Below, in pieces: positions 26,649-35,167 of a stretch of 64,000 bases of DNA (positions within the stretch are counted from its first letter, which is position 1; every line of letters starts with the position of its first letter). Source of the DNA: Candidatus Woesearchaeota archaeon (lineage in GTDB: Archaea; Nanobdellota; Nanobdellia; Woesearchaeales; UBA10216); contig JACPTF010000002.1 in assembly GCA_016192915.1 (NCBI GenBank), positions 1 through 64,000 of the forward strand, written 5' to 3'. The notes under the pieces are model-generated. The model was not told the origin of the DNA, did no database searches, and worked only from the letters and a program-made list of their open reading frames with translations. The translations under genes were made by a program, and so were the position numbers.

Positions 26649-27566
26649 TTGGATCTGGAAATGACAAACCTCGTGATAGTAGGCTCGGTAGCCCTTGACA
26701 CTGTAAAGACGCCCTTCGGCAAGGTTAAGGACGCCCTTGGGGGCGCAGCCACCTATTCCAGTTACGCGGCCTCGTTCTTTGCAAAGCCGGCAATCGTCGG
26801 AGTTGTCGGCAGCGACTTTCCCAAGCAGCACCTGCAGCTGCTGCAGCAGAGGGGAATAGACACTGGAGGGGTGAAAGTCGACAAAAATGGCAGAACATTC
26901 CGGTGGGAGGGCTACTACGAGTACGACATGAACGAGGCAAAGACTGTCAAGACTGAGCTGGGCGTTTTCGCGAATTTCAAGCCACAGCTGCCACCAAGCT
27001 ACAAAGACGCAGAGTATGCCTTTCTGGCCAACATCGACCCTGTGCTGCAGCTTGAAGTGCTTCAGCAGGTAAGGAAGCCAAAGCTTGTGCTTCTTGACAC
27101 CATGAATTACTGGATAAACAACAGGAAGCGGCAGCTGCTTGAAGTTGTTAAGAAAGTTGACGTCCTTCTGCTGAATGACAGCGAGGCGCGCCAGCTTTTT
27201 GAGACCCCAAATTTGGTAAAGGCAGCCGGGGCAGCGCTGAAGCTGGGCCCAAGATTCGTAATCATAAAGAAGGGCGAGCACGGCGCGCTTTTGTTCAGCG
27301 ACGGCAACCATTTCAGCGCCCCGAGCTACCCTCTCGAGAACATCCGTGACCCAACAGGCTGCGGCGACAGCTTTGCAGGGGCGCTTATAGGGTACTTGGC
27401 AAGCAGGAATAGCGGCAGCGAAAAAGACATCAGAAAAGCGATAATTTACGGGTCTGTTGTTGCTAGCTTCAACGCAGAAGATTTCAGCCTTGAAAGGATG
27501 AAGCGGCTGACAGCAGCGGAGATTGAAAAGCGGTACAGGGAGTTTGAGAGGATGAGGGAGTTCTAG
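26649..27566 (+). CDS. PfkB-family carbohydrate kinase
   Basis: GGAATYSSYAASFFAKPAIVGVVGSDFP...NIRDPTGCGDSFAGALIGYLA (PfkB signature 2). Confidence 0.92.
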   Translation: MDLEMTNLVIVGSVALDTVKTPFGKVKDALGGAATYSSYAASFFAKPAIVGVVGSDFPKQHLQLLQQRGIDTGGVKVDKNGRTFRWEGYYEYDMNEAKTVKTELGVFANFKPQLPPSYKDAEYAFLANIDPVLQLEVLQQVRKPKLVLLDTMNYWINNRKRQLLEVVKKVDVLLLNDSEARQLFETPNLVKAAGAALKLGPRFVIIKKGEHGALLFSDGNHFSAPSYPLENIRDPTGCGDSFAGALIGYLASRNSGSEKDIRKAIIYGSVVASFNAEDFSLERMKRLTAAEIEKRYREFERMREF

Positions 27567-27621
27567 CTGCCGCAATAGCGTAAACTTTATAATACGTTCA
27601 GCAACTGCAGCTGTCGGAAAA

Positions 27622-28887
27622 ATGGACGAAACCCAAAACTACTCAGTAAAAGACCTCTCCCTTGCAGAGCAGGGGCTTAAGAACATTGAGTTTGCCGAGC
27701 GTGAAATGGGTGCTCTGCTCAAAGTCAGTGAGAGGTTTGCGAAGGAAAAGCCGCTGAAAGGGCTGCGCGTTGGCATGGCGTTGCACGTTACGAAAGAGAC
27801 CGCTGTGCTTGTCAAAACTCTGATTGCGGGCGGCGCAGAGGTTGCGATTTGCGGCTGCAATCCGCTTTCCACCCAGGATGATGTTGCAGCAGCCCTTGCC
27901 AAATCAGGCGTTAAGGTTTTTGGCTACAAGGGCGAGTCGAAGGAGGACTACTACAAGTTTCTCAACGCTGTCATTGCCACGAAGCCCAACATAACGATTG
28001 ACGACGGCTGCGACCTAGTTTCGGAGATTCACAATAAGCATCCGCAACTGATTAAAGATATTATTGGCGGAAATGAAGAAACTACTACGGGCATAATACG
28101 ACTAAAAGCAATGGAAAAAGAAGGGGCTCTTAAGTACACTGTAATTGCCGTCAACGACAACAAAACGAAGCACCTTCTTGATAACTACTACGGCACAGGT
28201 CAGTCGGCTATTGATGGTATTATCCGAGGCACGAACATATTATTTGCCGGCAAAAACGTTGTAGTGGCTGGATACGGCGATTGTGGTAAAGGAGTAAGTC
28301 AGAGAGCTAAAGGGTTGGGAGCTAACGTTATCGTTACTGAAGTAAACCATTTCAGAGCCCTTCAGGCTAAACTTGACGGCTTTAGGGTTATGCCGATGCG
28401 AGAAGCTGCAAAAATTGGAGATATTTTTATTACAGTCACAGGCAACAAGCACGTCATAAAAACAGAGCACATGAACCAAATGAAAGATGGAGCTATTTTG
28501 GCAAACGCAGGACATTTTGACGCCGAGATTGATTACGCGGGCTTAAAGAAGATGGCAGCGAAAGTCAAGGAGATAAGGCCTCTGGTTGAGGAGTTTACGT
28601 TGAAAAATGGAAATAAGATATTTGCGTTAGCCAATTGCAGGCTTGTCAACCTGTCTCTTGCTGAGGGGCATCCCAGCGAGGTTATGTCCACTTCGTTCTG
28701 TGGGCAAGCACTGGCTGTTGAGTACCTTGTGAAGAATAAGGGCAAGCTACAGCCAAAAGTAATTACTTTGCCCGAATACTTAGATGATGAAATAGCCAAG
28801 CTTCAGCTTGAAGCGTTAGGTGTTGAAATAGACAAGTTAGATGAAGAACAAATCAAGTATTTAAATTCGTACAAGGAAGGCACGTAA
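27622..28887 (+). CDS. ahcY: Adenosylhomocysteinase
   Basis: GMALHVTKETAVLVKTLIAGGAEVAICGCNPLSTQDDVAAAL...VVAGYGDCGKGVSQRAKGLGANVIVTEVN. Confidence 0.96.
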   Translation: MDETQNYSVKDLSLAEQGLKNIEFAEREMGALLKVSERFAKEKPLKGLRVGMALHVTKETAVLVKTLIAGGAEVAICGCNPLSTQDDVAAALAKSGVKVFGYKGESKEDYYKFLNAVIATKPNITIDDGCDLVSEIHNKHPQLIKDIIGGNEETTTGIIRLKAMEKEGALKYTVIAVNDNKTKHLLDNYYGTGQSAIDGIIRGTNILFAGKNVVVAGYGDCGKGVSQRAKGLGANVIVTEVNHFRALQAKLDGFRVMPMREAAKIGDIFITVTGNKHVIKTEHMNQMKDGAILANAGHFDAEIDYAGLKKMAAKVKEIRPLVEEFTLKNGNKIFALANCRLVNLSLAEGHPSEVMSTSFCGQALAVEYLVKNKGKLQPKVITLPEYLDDEIAKLQLEALGVEIDKLDEEQIKYLNSYKEGT

Positions 28888-28904
28888 GCTTAATGGTTAA
28901 TATG

Positions 28905-29042
28905 CGCCGGCGGCGGGAGCCACGTCGCTGATGCGACGGGACCAATCGCATGGCGATTTGGGTTTCACCCGCGTTTTGAACCCGCGAGGCTTTCGCCAAG
29001 AGGGTATCAACCTCTCGCCATACCGAGCTAGGCGACGCCGGC
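28905..29042 (-). tRNA. tRNA-Ile (GAT) with proposed T-loop 59/60 intron and unusual variable region
   Basis: GCCGGCG/CGCCGGC acceptor; D-stem GCC/GGC; anticodon stem AGAGG/CCTCT loop TTGATAC; variable TGGCGAAAGCCTC; T-stem GCGGG/CCCGC loop TTCAAA|..|T. Confidence 0.7.
28920..28962. repeat. Hairpin element E6 (inside tRNA-Ile T-loop intron, minus orientation)
   Basis: RC: CCCAAATCGCcatGCGATTGGt CCCGTCGCatcaGCGACGTGG. Confidence 0.8.
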
Positions 29043-29078
29043 ATAAAGTTTAAATATGTGAAAGTTTGTTTGGTCTTT

Positions 29079-29113
29079 GGGTATCAACCTCTTGCGCCCA
29101 ACTAGGCGGCGCT
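29079..29113 (-). pseudogene. tRNA-Ile-like 5' half (D-arm to anticodon)
   Basis: RC GCGCCGCCTAGTTGGGCGCAAGAGGTTGATACCC matches 5' half of the adjacent tRNA-Ile including AGAGGTTGATACCC; no matching 3' half next to it. Confidence 0.5.
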
Positions 29114-29179
29114 TTTTCTTTTTTACAAAAAATGCAGAACTTGCTTATATACCCTCGCCGGGCACCTGTCCAGTGACCA

Positions 29180-29227
29180 GTGCAAATCGGTTACGCCGAT
29201 TGCACATTCCGCCGCTGCGGAATTGTG
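29180..29227. repeat. Hairpin element E7
   Basis: GTGCAAATCGGttacgCCGATTGCAC ATTCCGCcgctGCGGAATTGTG; same as outer hairpins of E1. Confidence 0.85.
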
Positions 29228-29286
29228 ACTTTGTCGTCGGAAAATCTCCGGAATAAACTGTTGTTCTTTCAGAAAAAGCGGAAGAT

Positions 29287-29490
29287 TTATGCTATTAATT
29301 TGAATCGTGGCACTTTCTTCCCATTCACTTCTACCATTTCAGAAAACATGGCCTTCGGCCTCACCCACAACGCATGGTCGCCGTAAAGGGCGCGGTAAAC
29401 TACAAGCTCCTCGAGAGTCTCGCTGTGCTTGGCAACGCCAATGACTTCGTATTCGTTGCCTTTGTAATGGCGGTACCTGCCAATTTTCAC
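29287..29490 (-). CDS. DUF1653 domain protein
   Basis: GRYRHYKGNEYEVIGVAKHSETLEELVVYRALYGDHALWVRPKAMFSEMVEVNGKKVPRF. Confidence 0.85.
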   Translation of the reverse strand: MKIGRYRHYKGNEYEVIGVAKHSETLEELVVYRALYGDHALWVRPKAMFSEMVEVNGKKVPRFKLIA

Positions 29491-29501
29491 TTCAGCCTTT
29501 T

Positions 29502-30359
29502 TTATTTCCTCAGCGCATCGTAGAAAATGTCAAATATTGGGGTTGCGGTTGTTGCCACGTAGAAGTTTGCCTTGATGCCTGTGCAGATGTTTCCTATTCT
29601 TGCGATGTGCTGCTCGAGCTTGTTTTCGTATTCAACAACGAGCTTTGGCCCTATGTAAGTTCTCATCGTGTCTGTTGACTCTGCATCCTTGAGCTTGACA
29701 TCCCCTTCAAGGGGGAGATCTTTTTCTGTTGGCGATAGAACCTGTATCACTTTTATTTCATGCCTGCCGGAGGCAAGCGCCAGCAGCCCGTCACGTATCT
29801 CGTCAATGTCAAACAGGAAGTCCGAAACAATAACCAGGTATGCCCTGCTTGTGAGGTATTTCCTGTACTTTAGCATCATGTCTCCGAATCTGCCCTTGTC
29901 TTTTGGCTTTACTCTGTTGAGGTAGTCTATCATGCTTGCCAGGTGGCCTAGCCCTTTTCTTGGCTGGAACACATTGACATCCTCTGAGAAGGTTGCGAAC
30001 TGGAATTTCTCGTTCTCGCGAAGTGCGAGGTGCGCGAATCCCACTCCTAGCATGCCGCCGTACTCGAACTTGGTTACTGGCGTTCCGTAGTTCATGCTTG
30101 CGCTTGAGTCTACAAGGGCATGCATGACAAGGTTGCGCTCTTCCTCATACCTTCTTATGTAGAGGTTGTCTGTCCTTGCGTAAACCTTCCAGTCAATAAG
30201 CCTGAAGTCGTCTCCTGGTGCGTATATCCTGTAGTCCTTTATTGTTGCCCCGCTTCCTGTGTAGAGGGATTGCCTTTTGCCTGTATAGTCGGAAGTTACT
30301 TTTTTGCTGATTATGAGCCTGAACCTGTCCAGCGCATCCAAGAATTCAGTTGTTATCAT
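29502..30359 (-). CDS. DUF58 domain protein
   Basis: GDDFRLIDWKVYARTDNLYIRRYEEERNLVMHALVDSSASM. Confidence 0.92.
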   Translation of the reverse strand: MITTEFLDALDRFRLIISKKVTSDYTGKRQSLYTGSGATIKDYRIYAPGDDFRLIDWKVYARTDNLYIRRYEEERNLVMHALVDSSASMNYGTPVTKFEYGGMLGVGFAHLALRENEKFQFATFSEDVNVFQPRKGLGHLASMIDYLNRVKPKDKGRFGDMMLKYRKYLTSRAYLVIVSDFLFDIDEIRDGLLALASGRHEIKVIQVLSPTEKDLPLEGDVKLKDAESTDTMRTYIGPKLVVEYENKLEQHIARIGNICTGIKANFYVATTATPIFDIFYDALRK

Positions 30360-31291
30360 TTTACTTTATCAAGGAGTATCTTGACTGCGCCGTCTTGCGT
30401 CAGGCCTTTTCTTTCTGCCTCAAAATTAAGAATTATTCTGTGCCTGAGCACAGGATAGGCCATTGCCCTGACGTCTTCTATGCTTACGTGGTTTCTTCCG
30501 CTTATCAGAGCCCTAGCTTTTGAGGCAAGGACCAGCCCGGTTGATGCCCTTGGCGATGCCCCGTACTCGATGATGTCTTTCCTGTTTCTTGTCTCGTTTA
30601 TCAGCGTTACTATGAACTGTTTTATGTCTGAGCTTATCGGCACCTGCCTTGTCAGCGCTTGCAAGTCGAGCAGCTGCTCCTTGCTAAGCACGACGCGCAG
30701 CTTTTTCTCCCTTTCCTCGGCTGCGTAGCGGTTTACTATTTCCATTTCTTCGTCAAAGCTTGGATAGGTTACTTTTATTTTAAGCAGGAAGCGGTCTGCC
30801 TGGGCTTCAGGCAAATTGTACGTTCCCTCCTGCTCAATGGGGTTCTGTGTAGCCAAAACAAAGAATGGAAGCTCAAGCTTGTAAGTGGTGTTGCCAACAG
30901 TAACCTGTCTCTCCTGCATTGCCTCCAGGAGTGCTGATTGTGTTTTTGGGGCTGACCGGTTTATCTCATCGGCTAGGACGACATTGGCAAATACAGGGCC
31001 TGGGTGGAACTTGAATTCCCTTTTGCCTCCTGATTCTTCAAGTATGTATGTGCCTGTGATATCAGAGGGCATTAAATCCGGGGTGTGCTGTATCCTGCTG
31101 AACCTCAGGTCCATTATCCTGGCAAGCGTCCTTACCGTCAGGGTTTTTGCCAGGCCTGGGTAGCCCTCAAGCAGCGCGTTTCCGTCTGCCATTATGGCTG
31201 AGAGCAGCTGGGTGACCATTTCCTGCTGGCCAACAATCACTTTCCCTACTTCCTCAAAAATGTCATCAAAAAGCTTCTTGTAAGCTAGCAT
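30356..31291 (-). CDS. MoxR-family AAA+ ATPase
   Basis: VGQQEMVTQLLSAIMADGNALLEGYPGLAKTLTVRTLA...VVLADEINRSAPKTQSALLEAMQERQVTVG. Confidence 0.95.
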   Translation of the reverse strand: MLAYKKLFDDIFEEVGKVIVGQQEMVTQLLSAIMADGNALLEGYPGLAKTLTVRTLARIMDLRFSRIQHTPDLMPSDITGTYILEESGGKREFKFHPGPVFANVVLADEINRSAPKTQSALLEAMQERQVTVGNTTYKLELPFFVLATQNPIEQEGTYNLPEAQADRFLLKIKVTYPSFDEEMEIVNRYAAEEREKKLRVVLSKEQLLDLQALTRQVPISSDIKQFIVTLINETRNRKDIIEYGASPRASTGLVLASKARALISGRNHVSIEDVRAMAYPVLRHRIILNFEAERKGLTQDGAVKILLDKVK

Positions 31292-31354
31292 TAATTGAGC
31301 GACCTCCTTTTTAACAGCTACTGTGGCATTAACTAAAGAACATATTAATAAATG

Positions 31355-32203
31355 TTATCTGTTTGCCTCAACCACGTTATTGAAGTACCTCCTGACGAGC
31401 TCCTGCTGCTCTTTGGGAATCCGTTCCTCCATGCTTTCAGCAGCTACAGAAACTACCTCTTCAGGGTATTGCTCTGTGAACTGGAGCTCCTGCGGAGGTT
31501 TGACGTTGCTGGTGCTGAGCTCGGTGCCTGCAGGCTTAAGTATGACTTTCAGCTCTTCTGAGCCGAGCTTTGCTGCTGTGGGGGAGCCGTATATGCCTTT
31601 GTTTGATTGCTGCAGTGCCAGGGGCGCTTCGCCTTTGGCTTTTTCCTTTCCCAGTTTGAATCCTGCAATTGCGGCTGCGTCGCTGTTGTCCTGGGCTGAA
31701 AAGAGGTTTGGGAATGAGTGCTTGAAGAGGCTGATGGAAAACGGCGACAGGAGCAGTATAACAAAGCACAGCACAACCGCAGCTACTGATTTTGTGTACA
31801 CCCTTTTTTCGTTTAAAAAGGATGATTCCTCGACTTTTTTGAGGTTTTGCAGCACCTCGGCCTTGAGCTCGTTTACCACCCTGTTTTCCACTTTGGCGTA
31901 TTCTGCTGCTGTTGACAGCTTTTCTTTCAGGTCCTTGTATTTTGTCTCTACCATCCTGGCAGGCTTCAGGTGCAGTTCCCTGTAAAGCGAGAATGCCCCG
32001 TATCCGATGCTGAGAAGCAGCGGTACGGCAACGCTTATTTTGAAAAGCGAGCCGATCAGGTAAGCCACCAGGAACACAAGTATCGCGTTCAGCATTTCCT
32101 CAAACAGGAAGACTTTAAGCAGGGAGGCTTTGACCTCTTTCAGGGCTTCCGCGAAAATTCCAATTTTTAGCATGTTTTTCCCAGCGCCTGTTTCTCGTCG
32201 CAC
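31355..32203 (-). CDS. Membrane protein of the MoxR/DUF58/VWA cluster
   Basis: Two hydrophobic regions; overlaps the next minus-strand ORF. Confidence 0.6.
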   Translation of the reverse strand: MRRETGAGKNMLKIGIFAEALKEVKASLLKVFLFEEMLNAILVFLVAYLIGSLFKISVAVPLLLSIGYGAFSLYRELHLKPARMVETKYKDLKEKLSTAAEYAKVENRVVNELKAEVLQNLKKVEESSFLNEKRVYTKSVAAVVLCFVILLLSPFSISLFKHSFPNLFSAQDNSDAAAIAGFKLGKEKAKGEAPLALQQSNKGIYGSPTAAKLGSEELKVILKPAGTELSTSNVKPPQELQFTEQYPEEVVSVAAESMEERIPKEQQELVRRYFNNVVEANR

Positions 32204-32679
32204 AGCTGCTTTTGCAGGGAGGCTATTTCTGCGTTCCTGCTTCTTATCGTGTCAAGCTGGTTCTGGACCTTCGCTTTGAGGTCTGTAAGCTCGTCCTCCT
32301 GCAGGATTAGCTTGTAGTTCGCGTCTGACAGCTCGTCTTTTTTGCGCTCAAGCTCCTTGGACGTTTCAGTAAGTGTTCCCTTGGTTGCGAGAAGCTCTGC
32401 GTCAATAAGCTCTTTTGCCTTAAGCATGTCCGTATAGAGCTGGTCCAGCCTTTCCTTGTCCATCTGCTTAATCTGGAGCTCTGATGAGGTTTTGTTCAGC
32501 TCCTTTATCTTTGTGGTGAAGTTGCTGCTTACAACCTCAAGCTGCTCATTTTTCTGCTCGAGGTCCTCGGATACTTCCTTGTACGTTGACTGGAAGTATG
32601 TGGTAATGGCTACTGTCCCCACAAGCACTGTTATCACCAGCATAAGCAGCCCGAAGTTCACGTTTTTCTTGAGATACAT
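32167..32679 (-). CDS. Single-TM coiled-coil protein
   Basis: N-terminal TM NFGLLMLVITVLVGTVAITTYF then long heptad-like region. Confidence 0.65.
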   Translation of the reverse strand: MYLKKNVNFGLLMLVITVLVGTVAITTYFQSTYKEVSEDLEQKNEQLEVVSSNFTTKIKELNKTSSELQIKQMDKERLDQLYTDMLKAKELIDAELLATKGTLTETSKELERKKDELSDANYKLILQEDELTDLKAKVQNQLDTIRSRNAEIASLQKQLCDEKQALGKTC

Positions 32680-32761
32680 TTTGCCTTCATTCCTCTTTAT
32701 TCGTTTTCTTTTTGCGGTGCTTTACCTTTGCGTTTGCCCTTTTAAAATCTTATGCGGCACT

Positions 32762-35167
32762 TCATATTCTTTCCGCTTGCTCAAGTATCTTCCTCGCCGC
32801 AATCTCAATCAAAAATGCGGTTAGGGCTATTGCGAGCAGTATCCATGCCAGGCTTTTCTGGGTTGTTACCAGCTTTTTTGATTTGTCCTTGACGTGCTCA
32901 AGCAGCTCGGCTGTCTGGTCTGGCTTGAAGATTTGCCCTCCTGTTGCCTGTACTAGCACTCCCAAGTCAGGGTCATACCCTGTGTTTAGCAGCTCTAGCG
33001 GGTAGTTTGCTGCTGCTGTGGCGTCAAAGAAGCTGTACCATCCTGTCTTGTCTGGGGTGAATTCTGAGCTGTACGAGCGCTCTCCTGTTTTTGAAAAGGC
33101 CATTTTGCTATGCGAAGGCATCTCATCCGAAACCACATCAACGTTGAAATTCTCTCCCAAGTGGGTGTCCCTTGCTGTGACGTCGAACTTTTTGTTCCTG
33201 CCTAAGTCGCCAATGGCCCAGTTTACTGCTCTCGTTATCAGCACCGAATTGTCTTTGTTGAACAGCTCGGCAGCCCACCCTGTGCCATCATCTGTGGTTA
33301 CAGAGGCTATCCTGCCAAGGCCGAACCTCCAGACTGTAAGCACAGGCCTGTTCTCTGCGGTTGCTACAAGCACGTCAGCGTTTGGCTTGGGAACTGCCTG
33401 GTTGAATCCTGTCAGCCTTGCGTTTAGCTTTACGTTTCTTGTTATGAAGTGGTTGCTGTTGAGCTTTTCAAGCTTCATCTTGTCCGTAGGAGCAGCCTCT
33501 GCACCGCTAAATATTATCTTCAGCTTCTGGGCTTCTGTAGGCTCAAAGTAAATACCGTTTCCTGCCTTTGCAATTGCCTGCATGTGCTCCCTGTTGGTGC
33601 CTTCTCCTACTCCGACAGCGTAAAGCTTTATGCCCTGTTCTGATGCTATCCTGGCTGCCCACAGGTCTTCGCCCATGCTTGCTGACTTGCCATCTGAGAA
33701 GAGCACAATGTTCTTGCTTCCGTCAGCCTGAGCGAGCATTTGCCTTGCTCCCCTTATGCCTTCTGCAACGAGCGTTCCTCCTGTGTAGATTAGGCGCTGC
33801 ACGTTGCTGATGAGCTGTTTTTTGTTGTTAGAAATCCTGTCCATCTCTGCGACAGTGTGTGGCTCTGTGTTGAACGCTACAACACCTGCCCTGTCATCAG
33901 GCCTCAGGTCGTTGATTAGCCCGGCTGCCTGGGCCTTTTCAACCTCTTCAACGCTGGACGAGCTGCCTGCTCCAAAGCCAGCTCCGGTGCTTCCTGATAT
34001 GTCAATCAACAGCACAACGTTCACGAACTTCTTTGCTCCTTCCTCTCCAGAGCCGACTTTTACAGGCAGGAGGTTCTCAAGAGGCTTGCCCTTGTAGTCG
34101 CCTTTGTCGTACGAGCTTCTTCCCCCGAAAACAACAATGCCGTTTCCTTCGTCAATAAAGTCAGCAATCTTGTCCGTATCAATCTCCTCTTCAGGTATGT
34201 CGTTCAGCACTGCGGCAGAGTATCCTGCAAGGCTTGTGCCTTTGATTGACTGGACTGTTGTTACATCATACAACGGGATGAACACGCCCTGCAAGGGTGT
34301 TTCTCTTTTGGTGACTAGCAGCAGCTTGGGCTTTTTCTCCACCTTTGTTGTTTTGTAGAATACGTTGTTGCCAGCAAAGTAATCATTTGCGCTGCCGGTT
34401 GTTATCTCGGCCGTAATCTGGTGGTAGCCCTCGGTGAGCTTTCTTGTGAACCTGAACCCATCAGTTCCTGCACCGCTTTTCTCAAGTACTACATCGCCGT
34501 CAAGCGTTGCCTTTACATCATACTGTATGGGCTCTGCTTCTGAGTTGCTCGTCTGTTGGACTCTGACAAGGAACTCGTTGTCAATGCCGACAGTAGTTAT
34601 TCTGGGGCCTTCCACGCTGGCTGCAGCATCACTCCTAACTGGATTGAGGTAGAGGGCGTTGACTGTTGAGTTTATCGCTGCTGCTACAACCATTACGTCT
34701 CCTAGGCTTCGGCCTTTGGTTGCCCTTCCATCCGAAACGAGCAGCAGGTTGTCGTTTCCAAGCATGCTGGCAATAAGCTCGTCTCCGAGCGCGGATGAGT
34801 TTTGGCTGCCTATGCTCCTGATTCTGATCGGTATTTCATCCTGGAGCTTTTCCTTTATTTCCTGAACCGCCTGCCTGTCAAAAAGGTCAAATGACCTTGA
34901 GCCATCCACCAGTATTGTCAGGGATGGGTTTCCTGTTGAAATCTCCTGCCTCATCACAACTGGCTGTGCGAGCGCAACAAGCAGCGCAGCAACTGCGATT
35001 GACCTTAGCACTAATACGATGATTCTCCTTCTTACCTTGACCTTTTCAAAGAGCTTCCATCGCTCGCCTTTCAGCTTGACAAAGTCCCGCCTTATAACCA
35101 GGAACAGCAGGATTACTGCTACTGGAATCAGCAGCAGTATTTTTGGGTGCTCGAGCCCCACCATCAC
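32762..35167 (-). CDS. VWA-domain membrane protein (BatA/BatB-like, glutamine amidotransferase-like fold region)
   Basis: VVLLIDISGSTGAGFGAGSSSSVEEVEKAQAAGLINDLRPDDRAGVVAFNTEPHTV (MIDAS DxSxS); N- and C-terminal TMs. Confidence 0.85.
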   Translation of the reverse strand: MMVGLEHPKILLLIPVAVILLFLVIRRDFVKLKGERWKLFEKVKVRRRIIVLVLRSIAVAALLVALAQPVVMRQEISTGNPSLTILVDGSRSFDLFDRQAVQEIKEKLQDEIPIRIRSIGSQNSSALGDELIASMLGNDNLLLVSDGRATKGRSLGDVMVVAAAINSTVNALYLNPVRSDAAASVEGPRITTVGIDNEFLVRVQQTSNSEAEPIQYDVKATLDGDVVLEKSGAGTDGFRFTRKLTEGYHQITAEITTGSANDYFAGNNVFYKTTKVEKKPKLLLVTKRETPLQGVFIPLYDVTTVQSIKGTSLAGYSAAVLNDIPEEEIDTDKIADFIDEGNGIVVFGGRSSYDKGDYKGKPLENLLPVKVGSGEEGAKKFVNVVLLIDISGSTGAGFGAGSSSSVEEVEKAQAAGLINDLRPDDRAGVVAFNTEPHTVAEMDRISNNKKQLISNVQRLIYTGGTLVAEGIRGARQMLAQADGSKNIVLFSDGKSASMGEDLWAARIASEQGIKLYAVGVGEGTNREHMQAIAKAGNGIYFEPTEAQKLKIIFSGAEAAPTDKMKLEKLNSNHFITRNVKLNARLTGFNQAVPKPNADVLVATAENRPVLTVWRFGLGRIASVTTDDGTGWAAELFNKDNSVLITRAVNWAIGDLGRNKKFDVTARDTHLGENFNVDVVSDEMPSHSKMAFSKTGERSYSSEFTPDKTGWYSFFDATAAANYPLELLNTGYDPDLGVLVQATGGQIFKPDQTAELLEHVKDKSKKLVTTQKSLAWILLAIALTAFLIEIAARKILEQAERI

